From positions 124,001 to 188,000 of the forward strand of contig LIQB01000005.1 in assembly GCA_001411745.2 (NCBI GenBank): a stretch of DNA of 64,000 bases, read 5' to 3'. Shown in pieces: positions 27,305-38,260 of this stretch; the first letter of the stretch is position 1, and each line of letters begins with the position of its first letter. Both the position numbers and the translations under genes were made by a program. The notes under the pieces are model-generated. The model searched no databases. It was not told where the DNA came from and saw only the letters and a list, made by a program, of their open reading frames with translations. Source of the stretch: Psychrobacter glacincola (GTDB lineage Bacteria; Pseudomonadota; Gammaproteobacteria; Pseudomonadales; Moraxellaceae).

Positions 27305-28354
27305 ATGAGCTTTGATAAACAACAAAATCAAAAAACAAACCGTCAAATTAAATTGGTAAGCCGTCCAACAGGTGAGCCAAAAGCTGAAAACTTTGATATG
27401 GTAACCAGCGATATCCCATCGCCAAATAACAATGAAATGCTGCTGCGTACCGTTTACTTATCCTTAGATCCATACATGCGTGGACGTATGAGCGATGCAA
27501 AAAGCTATGCTGATCCACTAGAAGTGGGTGATGTCATGATGGGTGGCACGGTTGCCCAAGTCGTTGAATCCAATATCGATAAATTTGCTGTGGGTGACTT
27601 AGTGGTCTCAAACTCAGGCTGGCAAGACTATAGCGTCAGTGATGGCGAAGGCGTCTTAAAGCTTGACAAAAACATGTCAAATCCCTCTTATGGTTTAGGC
27701 GTACTAGGTATGCCAGGCTTTACCGGTTACATGGGTTTGACCGACATCGGTAAGCCGCAAAAAGGGGAAACTTTGGTCGTCGCTGCTGCAACGGGTCCCG
27801 TTGGTGCAACGGTAGGTCAAGTTGGCAACCAATATGGCTTACGTACCGTTGGTGTGGCTGGTGGCAAAGAAAAATGTGACTTTGCTGTCAATGAGCTAGG
27901 CTTTGATGTCTGTATTGACCATAAAGCTGATGACTTTGCCGAGCAATTAAAAGCGGCTTGCCCAGATGGCATCGATATCTATTACGAAAACGTCGGTGGC
28001 AAAGTGTTTGATGCCGTTATGCCATTATTAAATGCGCATGCACGCATCCCAGTCTGTGGTCTGGTCTCGCAATACAACGCCACCGAGCTGCCTGATGGTA
28101 AAGATCGTTTAGGCGTATTAATGGGCAACATTCTAAGCCGTCGTCTCACCATTAAAGGGTTCATTATTTTTGAAGAATATGGCGATCACTTCCCAGAATT
28201 CTTAAAAACCATGAGTAAATGGGTCGAGTCAGGCGATGTTAAAACCAAAGAATATATCGCTGAAGGCTTAGACGATGCACCAAACGCCTTTGTTCGCATG
28301 CTAAATGGCGATAACTTCGGTAAAACAGTGGTTAAAGTTTCTGAGGTTGAATAA
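27305..28354 (+). CDS. curA: NADPH-dependent alkenal/curcumin-type reductase
   Basis: This zinc-independent medium-chain reductase of the leukotriene B4 dehydrogenase group reduces the C=C bond of unsaturated aldehydes and ketones. It matches E. coli CurA (YncB) closely: TVYLSLDPYMRGRMSD, GVLGMPGFTGYMGL, TLVVAAATGPVGATVGQ, GIDIYYENVGGKVFDAV and RIPVCGLVSQYNATELP. At 349 residues it is the normal size. Second gene of the detoxification operon, 156 bases after yqhD with its own AAGGA site. Together with YqhD it could convert enals to saturated alcohols. Confidence 0.92.
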   Translation: MSFDKQQNQKTNRQIKLVSRPTGEPKAENFDMVTSDIPSPNNNEMLLRTVYLSLDPYMRGRMSDAKSYADPLEVGDVMMGGTVAQVVESNIDKFAVGDLVVSNSGWQDYSVSDGEGVLKLDKNMSNPSYGLGVLGMPGFTGYMGLTDIGKPQKGETLVVAAATGPVGATVGQVGNQYGLRTVGVAGGKEKCDFAVNELGFDVCIDHKADDFAEQLKAACPDGIDIYYENVGGKVFDAVMPLLNAHARIPVCGLVSQYNATELPDGKDRLGVLMGNILSRRLTIKGFIIFEEYGDHFPEFLKTMSKWVESGDVKTKEYIAEGLDDAPNAFVRMLNGDNFGKTVVKVSEVE

Positions 28355-28563
28355 CCGAACCAATGGTTCTCAGTTGGTTGAATCGCAAATAACGACTTAA
28401 CAACATAACTTGCTAAGACAACCACTGAAAATGACCTCTCAACCATGAATACTGTTCTATGAATACCGCTAGCAGTCATTGCAAATACTCATATTGATTA
28501 ATTAAGCATGACTGCTAACAATCCATGATTTAAAAACAACATCAATAATAAATAAGGACGACT

Positions 28564-29241
28564 ATGAATATTTTAATGGTACTAACCTCACATGATAAGT
28601 TGGGCGATACTGGTAAAAAAACGGGCTTTTGGCTAGAAGAGTTTGCCGCGCCTTATTACGCTTTTATCGATGCGGGCGTCAATGTGACACTTGCTTCTCC
28701 TGCTGGCGGGCAGCCACCGCTTGATCCTAGCAGTGACACTGAAGACACCCAAACGAAAGATACCAAGCGTTTTAAAGAAGACAGCGATGCTCAAAAGCAT
28801 CTTGCCAATACTGAAAAACTCGCTGATATGAAAGCTGAAGATTTTGATTCAGTCTTTTATCCAGGCGGTCACGGTCCACTATGGGACTTGGCAGTTGATA
28901 AAAATTCGATCAATTTGATTGAGACTTTTGTCAAACAAGACAAACCTGTCGCCTTTGTTTGTCATTCTCCAGCCGCTCTTAAAAATGTCAAAATTGACGG
29001 TGAGTATTTAGTCAAAGGCAAAAAAGTGACTGGCTTTACCAATTCAGAAGAAGACGCCGTTGGTCTAACAGATGTCGTGCCATTCTTAGTAGAAGATGCA
29101 CTAAAAGCCAATGGTGGTAACTATGAAAAAGCTGCTGATTGGGAATCATTTGTGGTCGAAGATGGCTTGCTGATTACGGGACAAAACCCAGCGTCATCAG
29201 AGGAAGCTGCCAAGCGCTTAATCACTAAGCTGAAAGGTTAA
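28564..29241 (+). CDS. DJ-1/PfpI-family protein, Hsp31/glyoxalase III-like
   Basis: This 225-residue member of the class I glutamine amidotransferase-like superfamily has the nucleophile elbow AFVCHSPAAL with the reactive cysteine and adjacent histidine, the conserved acidic partner in GFWLEEFAAPYYAF, and YPGGHGPLWDLA. This layout matches the yeast Hsp31 / bacterial glyoxalase III group, which converts methylglyoxal to lactate without glutathione. Its position in an aldehyde-response operon fits that activity. It follows curA by about 210 bases and has an AAGGA site. Chaperone or deglycase roles are alternatives. Confidence 0.86.
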   Translation: MNILMVLTSHDKLGDTGKKTGFWLEEFAAPYYAFIDAGVNVTLASPAGGQPPLDPSSDTEDTQTKDTKRFKEDSDAQKHLANTEKLADMKAEDFDSVFYPGGHGPLWDLAVDKNSINLIETFVKQDKPVAFVCHSPAALKNVKIDGEYLVKGKKVTGFTNSEEDAVGLTDVVPFLVEDALKANGGNYEKAADWESFVVEDGLLITGQNPASSEEAAKRLITKLKG

Positions 29242-29288
29242 TATCTTTTTAACGTTAATATAATAGACCATGCAAAAAGGCCACTATC

Positions 29289-29918
29289 ATGATTCGCTTA
29301 CATCATCTCAACCAGTCTCGCTCATTACGTATTTTATGGCTTTTAGAAGAGCTGGGCGTGCCTTATGAGATCATTAGTCATCAACGCGATCCTAATACTC
29401 ATTTGGCATCAGACAGTTTAAAGGCGGTACATCCACTCGGTAAATCTCCGGTTATCGAGATGGATGGTCAACTTTATGCCGAGTCGGGTGCAATCACTGA
29501 GTTCTTGATTGAGCGATTTGCACCAGAGCGCTTACGTCCTACGACTGATAGCGTAGACTATGGCCATTATCTGCAATGGATTAACTTTGCTGAAAGCTCG
29601 CTCATGTTGCCGTTATTACTGGAGCTATTTACCAAAAAAGCCGGTATCATCGATAACGAGTTTTTAGATGGTTATATCAGTCAAGAAAAACACAGACTGT
29701 TGAGCTATCTAAACGAGGAAGTTGCAGATAAGCCATTTATCGTTGGTCATAAGCTAAGCGGCGCTGACTTTATGCTGTCTTTTGACTTAATCATGCTGGC
29801 TAAGCGTGAAGCGTTAGATGATTATCCACATATCAAGCAGTATGCTTTACAACTCGCCAGTCTTGATAGCTATCAGCGTAGCATGCGTTTAGAGGCGAAT
29901 TATGATCACTCTATTTAG
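29289..29918 (+). CDS. Glutathione S-transferase
   Basis: This is a cytosolic GST with a thioredoxin-fold N-terminal domain (residues 1-80: HHLNQSRSLRILWLLEEL, PLGKSPVIEMDG, YAESGAITEFLIERF) and an all-helical C-terminal domain. The glutathione gamma-glutamyl binding pair E-S is in YAESGAIT. At 209 residues it is a typical length. It is the last gene of the operon, 47 bases after the DJ-1-like gene, and probably conjugates glutathione to the electrophiles the others attack. A terminator follows. Confidence 0.9.
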   Translation: MIRLHHLNQSRSLRILWLLEELGVPYEIISHQRDPNTHLASDSLKAVHPLGKSPVIEMDGQLYAESGAITEFLIERFAPERLRPTTDSVDYGHYLQWINFAESSLMLPLLLELFTKKAGIIDNEFLDGYISQEKHRLLSYLNEEVADKPFIVGHKLSGADFMLSFDLIMLAKREALDDYPHIKQYALQLASLDSYQRSMRLEANYDHSI

Positions 29919-29954
29919 TACCATGGTCTAACTGTTTATCGACTATCTAATGTA

Positions 29955-29986
29955 TAAAAAAACAGCTCTTTATAGAGCTGTTTTTT
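29955..29986 (+). terminator. Terminator of the detoxification operon
   Basis: The arms AAAACAGCTCT and AGAGCTGTTTT form a perfect stem around a TTAT loop, with a T-run after, following the GST gene. Confidence 0.88.
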
Positions 29987-30062
29987 ATGGGCAAAAATGA
30001 TCTGAGTCGTAGCTATGTGACATACAGTCAAGGAATTTTAGAATCGCTACAAGGCGACCGAC

Positions 30063-30138
30063 CGCAGATAGTACATTGAGTACATCTAAGGCGGGTAACA
30101 CCGTAGCAGTTTAAAAATGCTCTGACTATAGCACTGTG
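30063..30138 (+). repeat. Candidate dispersed intergenic repeat
   Basis: The blocks CGCAGATA, CGGGTAACAC, GCTCT and CACTGTG occur in the same order as on the minus strand at 22768-22825. The internal motif AGTACATTGAGTACAT is itself a near-direct repeat. Confidence 0.3.
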
Positions 30139-30287
30139 TTTCTTATCGTCTATCATTGACAGACAGCTGCATCTATCTTTTAACTTGATTTTCAATGTGT
30201 GAGTTATGCGTGATAAATGCTCAACAAAAATTATGATAAAATATTCAAAACAAAGTTTAGAATACTTTTTTGGTTTTATCAGTCTAC

Positions 30288-30332
30288 TAAATGACTTTCT
30301 GTTAAATGGCTTTTTATTAAATGACTTTGAAC
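30288..30332 (+). repeat. Three direct repeats with 15-bp period
   Basis: TAAATGACTTT at 30288 and 30318 and TAAATGGCTTT at 30303 are spaced exactly 15 bases apart. They lie 90-130 bases upstream of the efflux operon and could be a regulator array. Confidence 0.55.
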
Positions 30333-30421
30333 GTCTTGAGACTTATGACTATCCGATGAGCGTGATGCTTATGTAACAACAGCTATATACCATTTTATCC
30401 CTCTACGCAGATTATCCATCC

Positions 30422-32038
30422 ATGAGTACTGAATACCAGTTTAAGCCCCATGAACGACCATTCATGCTTGGCTCGCCTGCCACCCCTGATCACCCTGTGC
30501 GCCGTAAAGTATTTTATTTACTGATTGGTATTTTTATCGGCTTAACTGCCAGCTTTCAGAATGGTCTATTGGTCGCGAATCTCACTCAAATCCAAGGTGA
30601 AATGGGCTTAACGCCCGTAGAAGGTGGCTGGATATCAGTCGCTTACAATATGACCAATGCTTGTGTCACGGTGCTGCTGTACAAAATTCGCCAGCAATTT
30701 GGCATGTCGTTATTTAGCAAAATCACTTTGTTCTTTTTATTGGCAGCCACCAGTATGCAGTGGCTGGTCAGTAGCAATCTGCTCAGTACAATGACTGGCA
30801 TCAGCATCGAGCCTTATTATTTAGAGCTGGTTGCCCGTGGCTTTAGTGGTGTGGTGGCTAGTGCGATGACGGTATTGTCTATTTTTTATTGTCTACAAGG
30901 CATGCCAACTGCTCGGCGTATCAGCGGACTGATATTAGGCTTCGGCTTGGTGCAGTTTGGCATTCCACTGTCACGGATTATCTCGCCTTATTTAGCTGTT
31001 GATGGTCAGCTTGAAGGTTTATTTTTATTTCAAGTAGGATTATCGCTGATTTGCTTTGGGCTTATTAACATTCTTGAACTACCACCGGGCAACACGGAAA
31101 AGGTCTTTGAAAAACTTGATTTGGTGAGTTTTGGCTTTTTTGCCAGTGGTCTTGCCACCCTATCGGTATTTTTAGTACAAGGTAGAATTCAATGGTGGAC
31201 GATGCCTTGGCTTAGCTATCCATTGATCATTGCCGTCGTGACTATCTCAATTGCTTTATGGATTGAGACGCACCGCAAAAACCCTATGTTACAAGTGCGC
31301 TGGATGCGTAGCCGCACCATTATTGCCTTTATGATTACTGGTGCCGTCATGCGTATTTTGCTGTCTGAGCAAAGTGTGGGCGCCGCAGGATTATTAGCAA
31401 ACCTTGGTTATGGTAATGACCAGCTGATTGTTTTTTATGCCATCATCTTGGTGGCTAGCATACTGGCATTAGTGATTAGCATTTTTACCACCAAAGCGAC
31501 GGATCTGCGCCGACCCGTGATTTTTGCAGTTGCATTGATTGCGATTGGTGCATGGATAGATACGGGTGTGTCGCTGAACTCTGCCCCTTATATGTTTTAT
31601 TTCAGTCAGTTTATAATCGCTTTTGCTGCCGTTTACTTTATGGGACCAATGGTATTTGAAGGTATGTTTCGCGCCATTGCTAACGGACCTGCCTATATTA
31701 TTAGCTTTTCGGTGATTTTTGGTATCTCACAAACGATCGGCGGTTTAGCAGGCGCGGCAGGTATTCAAGCATTTACCACCATTCGTACTCAGATGCATTA
31801 TGCCGATATGGTCAGTTCAATGACTACCACTGATCCTGCTACGATGACCCAAATGCTACAGGGTGTGCAACGTCAAGCAACGGTCGCCGCTTATGACGAT
31901 TTATTCTTTTTGATGGCGGTGAGCGCCACCATCACCGCGCTATATTTATTGATGGTTTATTTTTATTACCTTTATCATAAACGCAATCCACTTGGTAAAG
32001 AACTTGCCGCATTGGCAGAAATGATGGGCAAAAAATAA
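30422..32038 (+). CDS. MFS drug efflux permease, EmrB/DHA2-like
   Basis: This inner-membrane proton antiporter has 538 residues and about 14 hydrophobic segments, the size of the DHA2 group. Segments such as GGWISVAYNMTNACVTVLLY and YLELVARGFSGVVASAMTV match the region where EmrB has its helix 2-4 motifs, though the classical DHA2 fingerprints are somewhat diverged. It is followed 107 bases later by an EmrA-type adaptor, so together they should form an EmrAB-like export system with an outer-membrane channel encoded elsewhere. The start ATG has no strong ribosome binding site. The substrate is unknown. Confidence 0.82.
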   Translation: MSTEYQFKPHERPFMLGSPATPDHPVRRKVFYLLIGIFIGLTASFQNGLLVANLTQIQGEMGLTPVEGGWISVAYNMTNACVTVLLYKIRQQFGMSLFSKITLFFLLAATSMQWLVSSNLLSTMTGISIEPYYLELVARGFSGVVASAMTVLSIFYCLQGMPTARRISGLILGFGLVQFGIPLSRIISPYLAVDGQLEGLFLFQVGLSLICFGLINILELPPGNTEKVFEKLDLVSFGFFASGLATLSVFLVQGRIQWWTMPWLSYPLIIAVVTISIALWIETHRKNPMLQVRWMRSRTIIAFMITGAVMRILLSEQSVGAAGLLANLGYGNDQLIVFYAIILVASILALVISIFTTKATDLRRPVIFAVALIAIGAWIDTGVSLNSAPYMFYFSQFIIAFAAVYFMGPMVFEGMFRAIANGPAYIISFSVIFGISQTIGGLAGAAGIQAFTTIRTQMHYADMVSSMTTTDPATMTQMLQGVQRQATVAAYDDLFFLMAVSATITALYLLMVYFYYLYHKRNPLGKELAALAEMMGKK

Positions 32039-32145
32039 CAGGTGATAATCATATCGATTTGTTGCTGTTACCTTTTTTTCTTATGCTAATTACTATATTT
32101 TAAAAAGTTATCCACTATGTTTACTAATCTCATTAGGAGCGCATC

Positions 32146-33441
32146 ATGAGCGAAGACAAATTAAATGATCTTGATGACCATAATCAAGACACTGCTCAAG
32201 ATGCCACCCAAAATACTGCTGAAAACAATCAGACATCATCCAATGCAGCAGCAATAGAGATGCCTCTAAGCCAATCGAAAAATGATGATACTGTGACTAT
32301 ACCGAAAACAGAGGACTCAATAATAACGTCCGTTGCTGATGCTGATGAAACGCCAATGCCGCCAAAAGAGCCTATTCCTGACGCTACGGGTTGGTCGCCT
32401 AAAAAGAAATCTTACTTTAACTTAGGCTTATTAATTGCACTAATCATTATTGGCGTCCTTTTGATTCTTTATGCGTGGAAGCTACCGCCCTTTACGCCTA
32501 CGGTTCAGCAGACTAATAATGCCTTTGTAAAAGGTCAAACAACGATTATCAGCCCGCAAGTTTCTGGCTATGTCACAGAAGTGGCAGTGCAAGATTTTGA
32601 AAATGTACAAGCAGGTGATTTATTGGTCAAGATAGACGACCGTGCCTTTTTGCAGCAGCTCGAACAAGCACAAGCCAATATCGAAGTCGCTATGACCGAC
32701 CGCTCAAGCAATGCGCAAGATACGGGCACCAGTCAGGCGCAAATCGAAGCACGTAAAGCGGACTTGTATAGTGCCAAAGTCAGCGTTGATAGTGCACGCG
32801 AAGATGTAAAGCGCTATCAAGGGCTTGATGCGATTGGCGCAGTATCCAAAGCAGAAGTTGCTCATGCCCAAGCTCAGCTCGCTCAAGCACAAGCTGGCGT
32901 GCAGCAAGCAGAAGCCAATTTACAAGTCGCCCTTGAGGCCAGCAAAAAAACCAGTGGTAGCCGCTCATCACTCGATGCCAATATTAAAAATGCAGAAGCA
33001 GTTGCTAAGCAAGCACAGATTAATTTAGACAATACGATTATTACTGCCCCTGAATCAGGACAACTGAGTCAAGTCAGCGTCAAAGCTGGGCAATATGTCA
33101 GTGCGGGCACACAGCTCATGTATGTGGTGCCAAAAGGCGTGTGGATTATTGCCAACTTTAAAGAAACCCAAGTGGCACATATGACCGTCGGCGAGCCTGC
33201 AACTATTCATGTGGATGCGTTAGACGGCATTAAGTTTCTAGGTCATGTCAGCAATATCTCACCAGCGACTGGCAGTGAATTTAGCGCGGGCGCGGCAAAC
33301 CCTGCGACTGGCAACTATATTAAAATCGCTCAGCGTATTCCGGTACGAATAGATTTAGAGCAAGGACAACCTGAGCTTGCGCAATTGCGCCCCGGTATGT
33401 CGGTGTCGGTCGATGTCGATACCAAAAAAAATAAAAAATAA
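32146..33441 (+). CDS. Membrane fusion protein, EmrA/HlyD-like
   Basis: This is the periplasmic adaptor of the adjacent MFS permease. A cytoplasmic tail of about 85 residues, rich in Asp, Thr and Asn, is longer than in EmrA. It precedes one membrane helix (LGLLIALIIIGVLLILYAW). The lipoyl half FVKGQTTIISPQVSGYVTEV, an Ala/Gln-rich coiled-coil hairpin (about 175-290) and the second lipoyl half with TIITAPESGQLSQV follow. The C-terminal barrel includes GVWIIANFKETQVAHM. The start has the good site AGGAG. The downstream lipoprotein gene is separate. Confidence 0.88.
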   Translation: MSEDKLNDLDDHNQDTAQDATQNTAENNQTSSNAAAIEMPLSQSKNDDTVTIPKTEDSIITSVADADETPMPPKEPIPDATGWSPKKKSYFNLGLLIALIIIGVLLILYAWKLPPFTPTVQQTNNAFVKGQTTIISPQVSGYVTEVAVQDFENVQAGDLLVKIDDRAFLQQLEQAQANIEVAMTDRSSNAQDTGTSQAQIEARKADLYSAKVSVDSAREDVKRYQGLDAIGAVSKAEVAHAQAQLAQAQAGVQQAEANLQVALEASKKTSGSRSSLDANIKNAEAVAKQAQINLDNTIITAPESGQLSQVSVKAGQYVSAGTQLMYVVPKGVWIIANFKETQVAHMTVGEPATIHVDALDGIKFLGHVSNISPATGSEFSAGAANPATGNYIKIAQRIPVRIDLEQGQPELAQLRPGMSVSVDVDTKKNKK

Positions 33442-33580
33442 AGGGATATCTGCAACTCGGCCTTTCTCTTATTTAAATGGTAAGACTAGAGCAAGAAAAT
33501 CTTGATACTATCAATCAATTGTTATGCTGCTTACATCTACAGTCAATTTATGATGAATTTACTATATGAAAGGAACGATA

Positions 33581-34015
33581 ATGCGGAATAAGATAATAGG
33601 GTTAAGTGCTTTACTCATTTTATCAGGGTGCATAAAAAATTATAAGAACACGGAAGTTCAATTGGTCGAATTTAAACGGACATCATCATATTATGAAATA
33701 ACTTTCCTATCAGAAGCTAATTTTTCAATACGTGAATCAACTAGAAATACAGGGAGTTATATACATTGTATCAACGATAAACGAATCTATGGTGATAAAT
33801 ACATTCCTGACTACTCTTCGAATAATTATTTGAGGGGCAATATTCCTAAAAACACCAAACCTACTGCTGACACACTTTCAGATCAATACATCTATAGCAT
33901 TAAACTTGATTCTTCAACATACTTAGAGAACGACAAAACCTTATACTGCCGTATATTTACAGGAAACTTCCCAGGAAAGCTAAAAAAGTCGCAAGTACTC
34001 GAGGTTATACCATAA
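33581..34015 (+). CDS. Hypothetical lipoprotein, AT-rich
   Basis: I do not recognise the family. The start MRNKIIGLSAL is chosen because AAAGGAACG precedes it; an in-frame ATG five codons upstream overlaps that site. The signal peptide ends in the lipobox LILSGC, so it is membrane-anchored in the periplasm. The mature 125 residues are rich in Tyr, Ser, Thr and Asn and contain two cysteines (HCIND, YCRIF) that could form a disulfide. The gene uses ATA, AGA and GGG codons and is visibly more AT-rich than its neighbours, which suggests acquisition by transfer. There is no functional clue. Confidence 0.6.
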   Translation: MRNKIIGLSALLILSGCIKNYKNTEVQLVEFKRTSSYYEITFLSEANFSIRESTRNTGSYIHCINDKRIYGDKYIPDYSSNNYLRGNIPKNTKPTADTLSDQYIYSIKLDSSTYLENDKTLYCRIFTGNFPGKLKKSQVLEVIP

Positions 34016-34030
34016 AGCTTTTAATAAAAT

Positions 34031-34067
34031 TAGGTGCTGTTGCTGTTTAGAGCAGCAACAGCACCTA
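34031..34067. terminator. 15-bp perfect hairpin between lipoprotein gene and pdxH
   Basis: TAGGTGCTGTTGCTG and CAGCAACAGCACCTA pair perfectly around a 7-nt loop. On the minus strand it is followed by an AT-rich stretch, so it fits best as the pdxH terminator and may also stop the convergent lipoprotein transcript. Confidence 0.8.
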
Positions 34068-34113
34068 AGAAATCACTCTCTGCTTATATCTAAATAATAA
34101 ATAGCAAATATGT

Positions 34114-34764
34114 TTAAGGCAAAAGGCGCTTGGTAGTCCAGCTTTCACCATTGTCTTTAGTATAGACAATACGGTCATGCATACGATTGGCACGACCTTG
34201 CCAAAACTCAATCTCATGAATGCTAATCTCGTAACCACCCCAAAACGCTGGTGTTGGCACTTGGCTACCTTCTGGATACTGGTTTTGCAGCTCATCAAAC
34301 TTGGCTTGCATCACTTCACGATCAGCAACCTCGCCACTTTGCGGTTGACTGACCCATGCACCCACTTGACTGTCGTGAGGGCGCTTTTGAAAGTAAGCAG
34401 CTGACTTATTAGCATCGATTTTAGCAATACTGCCACTAATACGTACTTGACGCTCCAGCTCGTGCCAAAAGAATAGCGCTTCGACATTCGGGTTTTCGGC
34501 AATATCTTGACCTTTAGCGCTTTCATAGTTGGTATAAAACACCACACCATTTTCAGTAATCTCACGCATAAGTACGATGCGCACGCTAGGTTTATTATCA
34601 GCACCGCACGTCGCCAGACTCATCGCGTAAGGCTCTTGCACCTTTTGTGCTATTGCCTCATTCATCCAAGATTTTAGTAGCTCAAACGGCGATACTGGGA
34701 CGGACTGTTGATCAAGCTCACCTTTTTCGTATGACAAACGCTGATCGGTAAAATCCATGCTCAT
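34114..34764 (-). CDS. pdxH: Pyridoxamine 5'-phosphate oxidase
   Basis: This FMN-dependent oxidase makes pyridoxal 5'-phosphate from pyridoxamine or pyridoxine phosphate. At 216 residues it is standard. Typical stretches are MSLATCGADNKPSVRIVLM, VFYTNYESAKGQDIAENP, LEALFFW-like EALFFWHELERQVRISG, YFQKRPHDSQVGAWVS and the C-terminal FWQGRANRMHDRIVY. It lies 37 bases downstream of glmM on the same strand and may be co-transcribed with it. AAGGAAG precedes the start. Confidence 0.95.
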   Translation of the reverse strand: MSMDFTDQRLSYEKGELDQQSVPVSPFELLKSWMNEAIAQKVQEPYAMSLATCGADNKPSVRIVLMREITENGVVFYTNYESAKGQDIAENPNVEALFFWHELERQVRISGSIAKIDANKSAAYFQKRPHDSQVGAWVSQPQSGEVADREVMQAKFDELQNQYPEGSQVPTPAFWGGYEISIHEIEFWQGRANRMHDRIVYTKDNGESWTTKRLLP

Positions 34765-34801
34765 AAAATCTTCCTTATTTTAATATAACTATGTTATGAC
34801 C

Positions 34802-36172
34802 TTAACCCAATACTGCTTTGATATGGTCAGCCAAATCATTTGCCAATACATCACACTCTATTTCATCATCCGACTCAACCATCACACGTATCATAGGCTC
34901 TGTACCTGACTGTCGAATGAGCAGACGACCACGACCCTCTAAAGTGGCCTGTGCTTTTGCAAAAGCAGCAACCAGCTCTTCATGTTCAAACGGATCTTGC
35001 ATTTTACTTAAGCGTACATTGACCAGTTTTTGTGGCAATTTTTCAAAGCCTTCGGTCAAATCACTGAGCGCTTTACCACGTGCCTCCATCACCGCAAGCA
35101 CTTGCAAGCCGGCGATAATGGCATCACCCGTACGACTCTTATCTAAACATAGAATATGACCCGATGGTTCGCCGCCCAGTATCCAGCCATTCGCTTCAAG
35201 CTCATGCATCACATAACGATCGCCTACTTTTGCACGCGTAAATTTAATGTCTGCCGCTTTGAGTGCCAACTCTAAGCCCATGTTACTCATCAGCGTACCA
35301 ACCACACCTTTCGCCTTAGTCTGACCTTGGGTAGCAAGTACGTATAAAATGCCATCGCCGTCGACCAGATTACCAGCCTCATCAACCATCACAATACGAT
35401 CGCCATCACCGTCTAGTGCGATACCAACATCTGCCTCGTGCTCAATCACTGCTTTCTGTAAGCCTTCAGGATGGGTAGAGCCGCAGTCGGCATTGATATT
35501 GATGCCATCAGGCGTATTGTTAATAGCAATCACATTGGCACCCAACTCACGCATGACTCTCGGTGCCACGCTATAGCCTGCACCATTGGCACAATCTACA
35601 ACAACAGTCAGATAACTCAAGTCGTACTGATAGGGAAAACTGCCTTTACAGAATTCGATATAGCGACCTTTGGCGTCATTGATTCGATTGTTTTTCCCTA
35701 ATTGTGCTGGATCAAGAATAGGCATAATCACGTTATTGTCCGCCTCAGAGGCACTCATAATCGCTTTTAGCTTGTCATTAATAGAGTTCTGCATCTCATC
35801 AGTCAGCTTTTTTCCATCACCTGAAAACAGTTTTATACCATTATCATAGTAAGGATTGTGCGACGCTGAAATAACTACCCCAGCATCTGCATTGAAACTA
35901 CGAGTCAAATGCGCAATCGCTGGTGTGGGTAATGGTCCCAGCATATGCACATCAACACCAGCGGCATTGAACCCCGCTTGCAATGCGCCTTCAATCACAT
36001 AACCTGACAGCCGCGTATCCTTACCGATGACCACGCTTGGCTTTCGCGCAGGGTTGTCATTATTCTCTATCAGCACACGTCCCGTCACATAGCCCAATTT
36101 TAAAATAAAGTCTGGTGTGATCGGCGACTCACCGAATTTTCCGCGAATACCATCGGTGCCAAAGTAGCTCAT
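34802..36172 (-). CDS. glmM: Phosphoglucosamine mutase
   Basis: The enzyme interconverts glucosamine-6-phosphate and glucosamine-1-phosphate for cell-wall UDP-GlcNAc. The start [11 protein letters not shown] is the family N-terminus and has GGGAG upstream; a longer frame would need TTG. The phosphorylated serine lies in [14 protein letters not shown], the metal loop reads [13 protein letters not shown], the sugar loop [10 protein letters not shown] and the phosphate loop [14 protein letters not shown]. Its 456 residues are slightly above the usual 445. pdxH follows closely. guaB lies upstream behind a terminator. Confidence 0.95.
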   Translation of the reverse strand: MSYFGTDGIRGKFGESPITPDFILKLGYVTGRVLIENNDNPARKPSVVIGKDTRLSGYVIEGALQAGFNAAGVDVHMLGPLPTPAIAHLTRSFNADAGVVISASHNPYYDNGIKLFSGDGKKLTDEMQNSINDKLKAIMSASEADNNVIMPILDPAQLGKNNRINDAKGRYIEFCKGSFPYQYDLSYLTVVVDCANGAGYSVAPRVMRELGANVIAINNTPDGININADCGSTHPEGLQKAVIEHEADVGIALDGDGDRIVMVDEAGNLVDGDGILYVLATQGQTKAKGVVGTLMSNMGLELALKAADIKFTRAKVGDRYVMHELEANGWILGGEPSGHILCLDKSRTGDAIIAGLQVLAVMEARGKALSDLTEGFEKLPQKLVNVRLSKMQDPFEHEELVAAFAKAQATLEGRGRLLIRQSGTEPMIRVMVESDDEIECDVLANDLADHIKAVLG

Positions 36173-36275
36173 TATGTATGCTCCCAAATCTAAGAGTGAA
36201 AACCAGACGAATACGCAAACAATAACGTATAAACAGTCTAATTAGTTATTATTATAATCCGCTTGTGTATTTTAC

Positions 36276-36317
36276 AAAAAAAACAGCCAACAATAACAAG
36301 GCATTGTTGGCTGTTTG
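36276..36317 (-). terminator. Terminator of guaB
   Basis: On the minus strand AAACAGCCAACAAT and ATTGTTGGCTGTTT form a 14-bp perfect stem followed by a T-run, 70 bases after the guaB stop. Confidence 0.92.
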
Positions 36318-36385
36318 TATCTTAAGGTCACTGCAGCCCTGCAAAATAGCTATCGTTGACGTAATGCAGGATTATAAAAGACCTT

Positions 36386-38260
<1,875 letters not shown>

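Larger units (their letters stand above)
29987..30421. other. 435-bp intergenic region with two repeat types
   Basis: No gene is seen. It holds the candidate dispersed repeat at 30063-30138 and three 15-bp-spaced direct repeats at 30288-30332. The promoter of the efflux pair must lie in the right half. Confidence 0.5.

Noticed and set aside
29987..30421. Possible small RNA gene upstream of the efflux operon
   Set aside because: No promoter-terminator pair of suitable spacing was seen; the terminator at 29955-29986 belongs to the GST operon.
34031..34067. 15-bp perfect hairpin as a possible mobile repeat
   Set aside because: Its position just after pdxH and the AT-rich tail on that strand fit an ordinary terminator.
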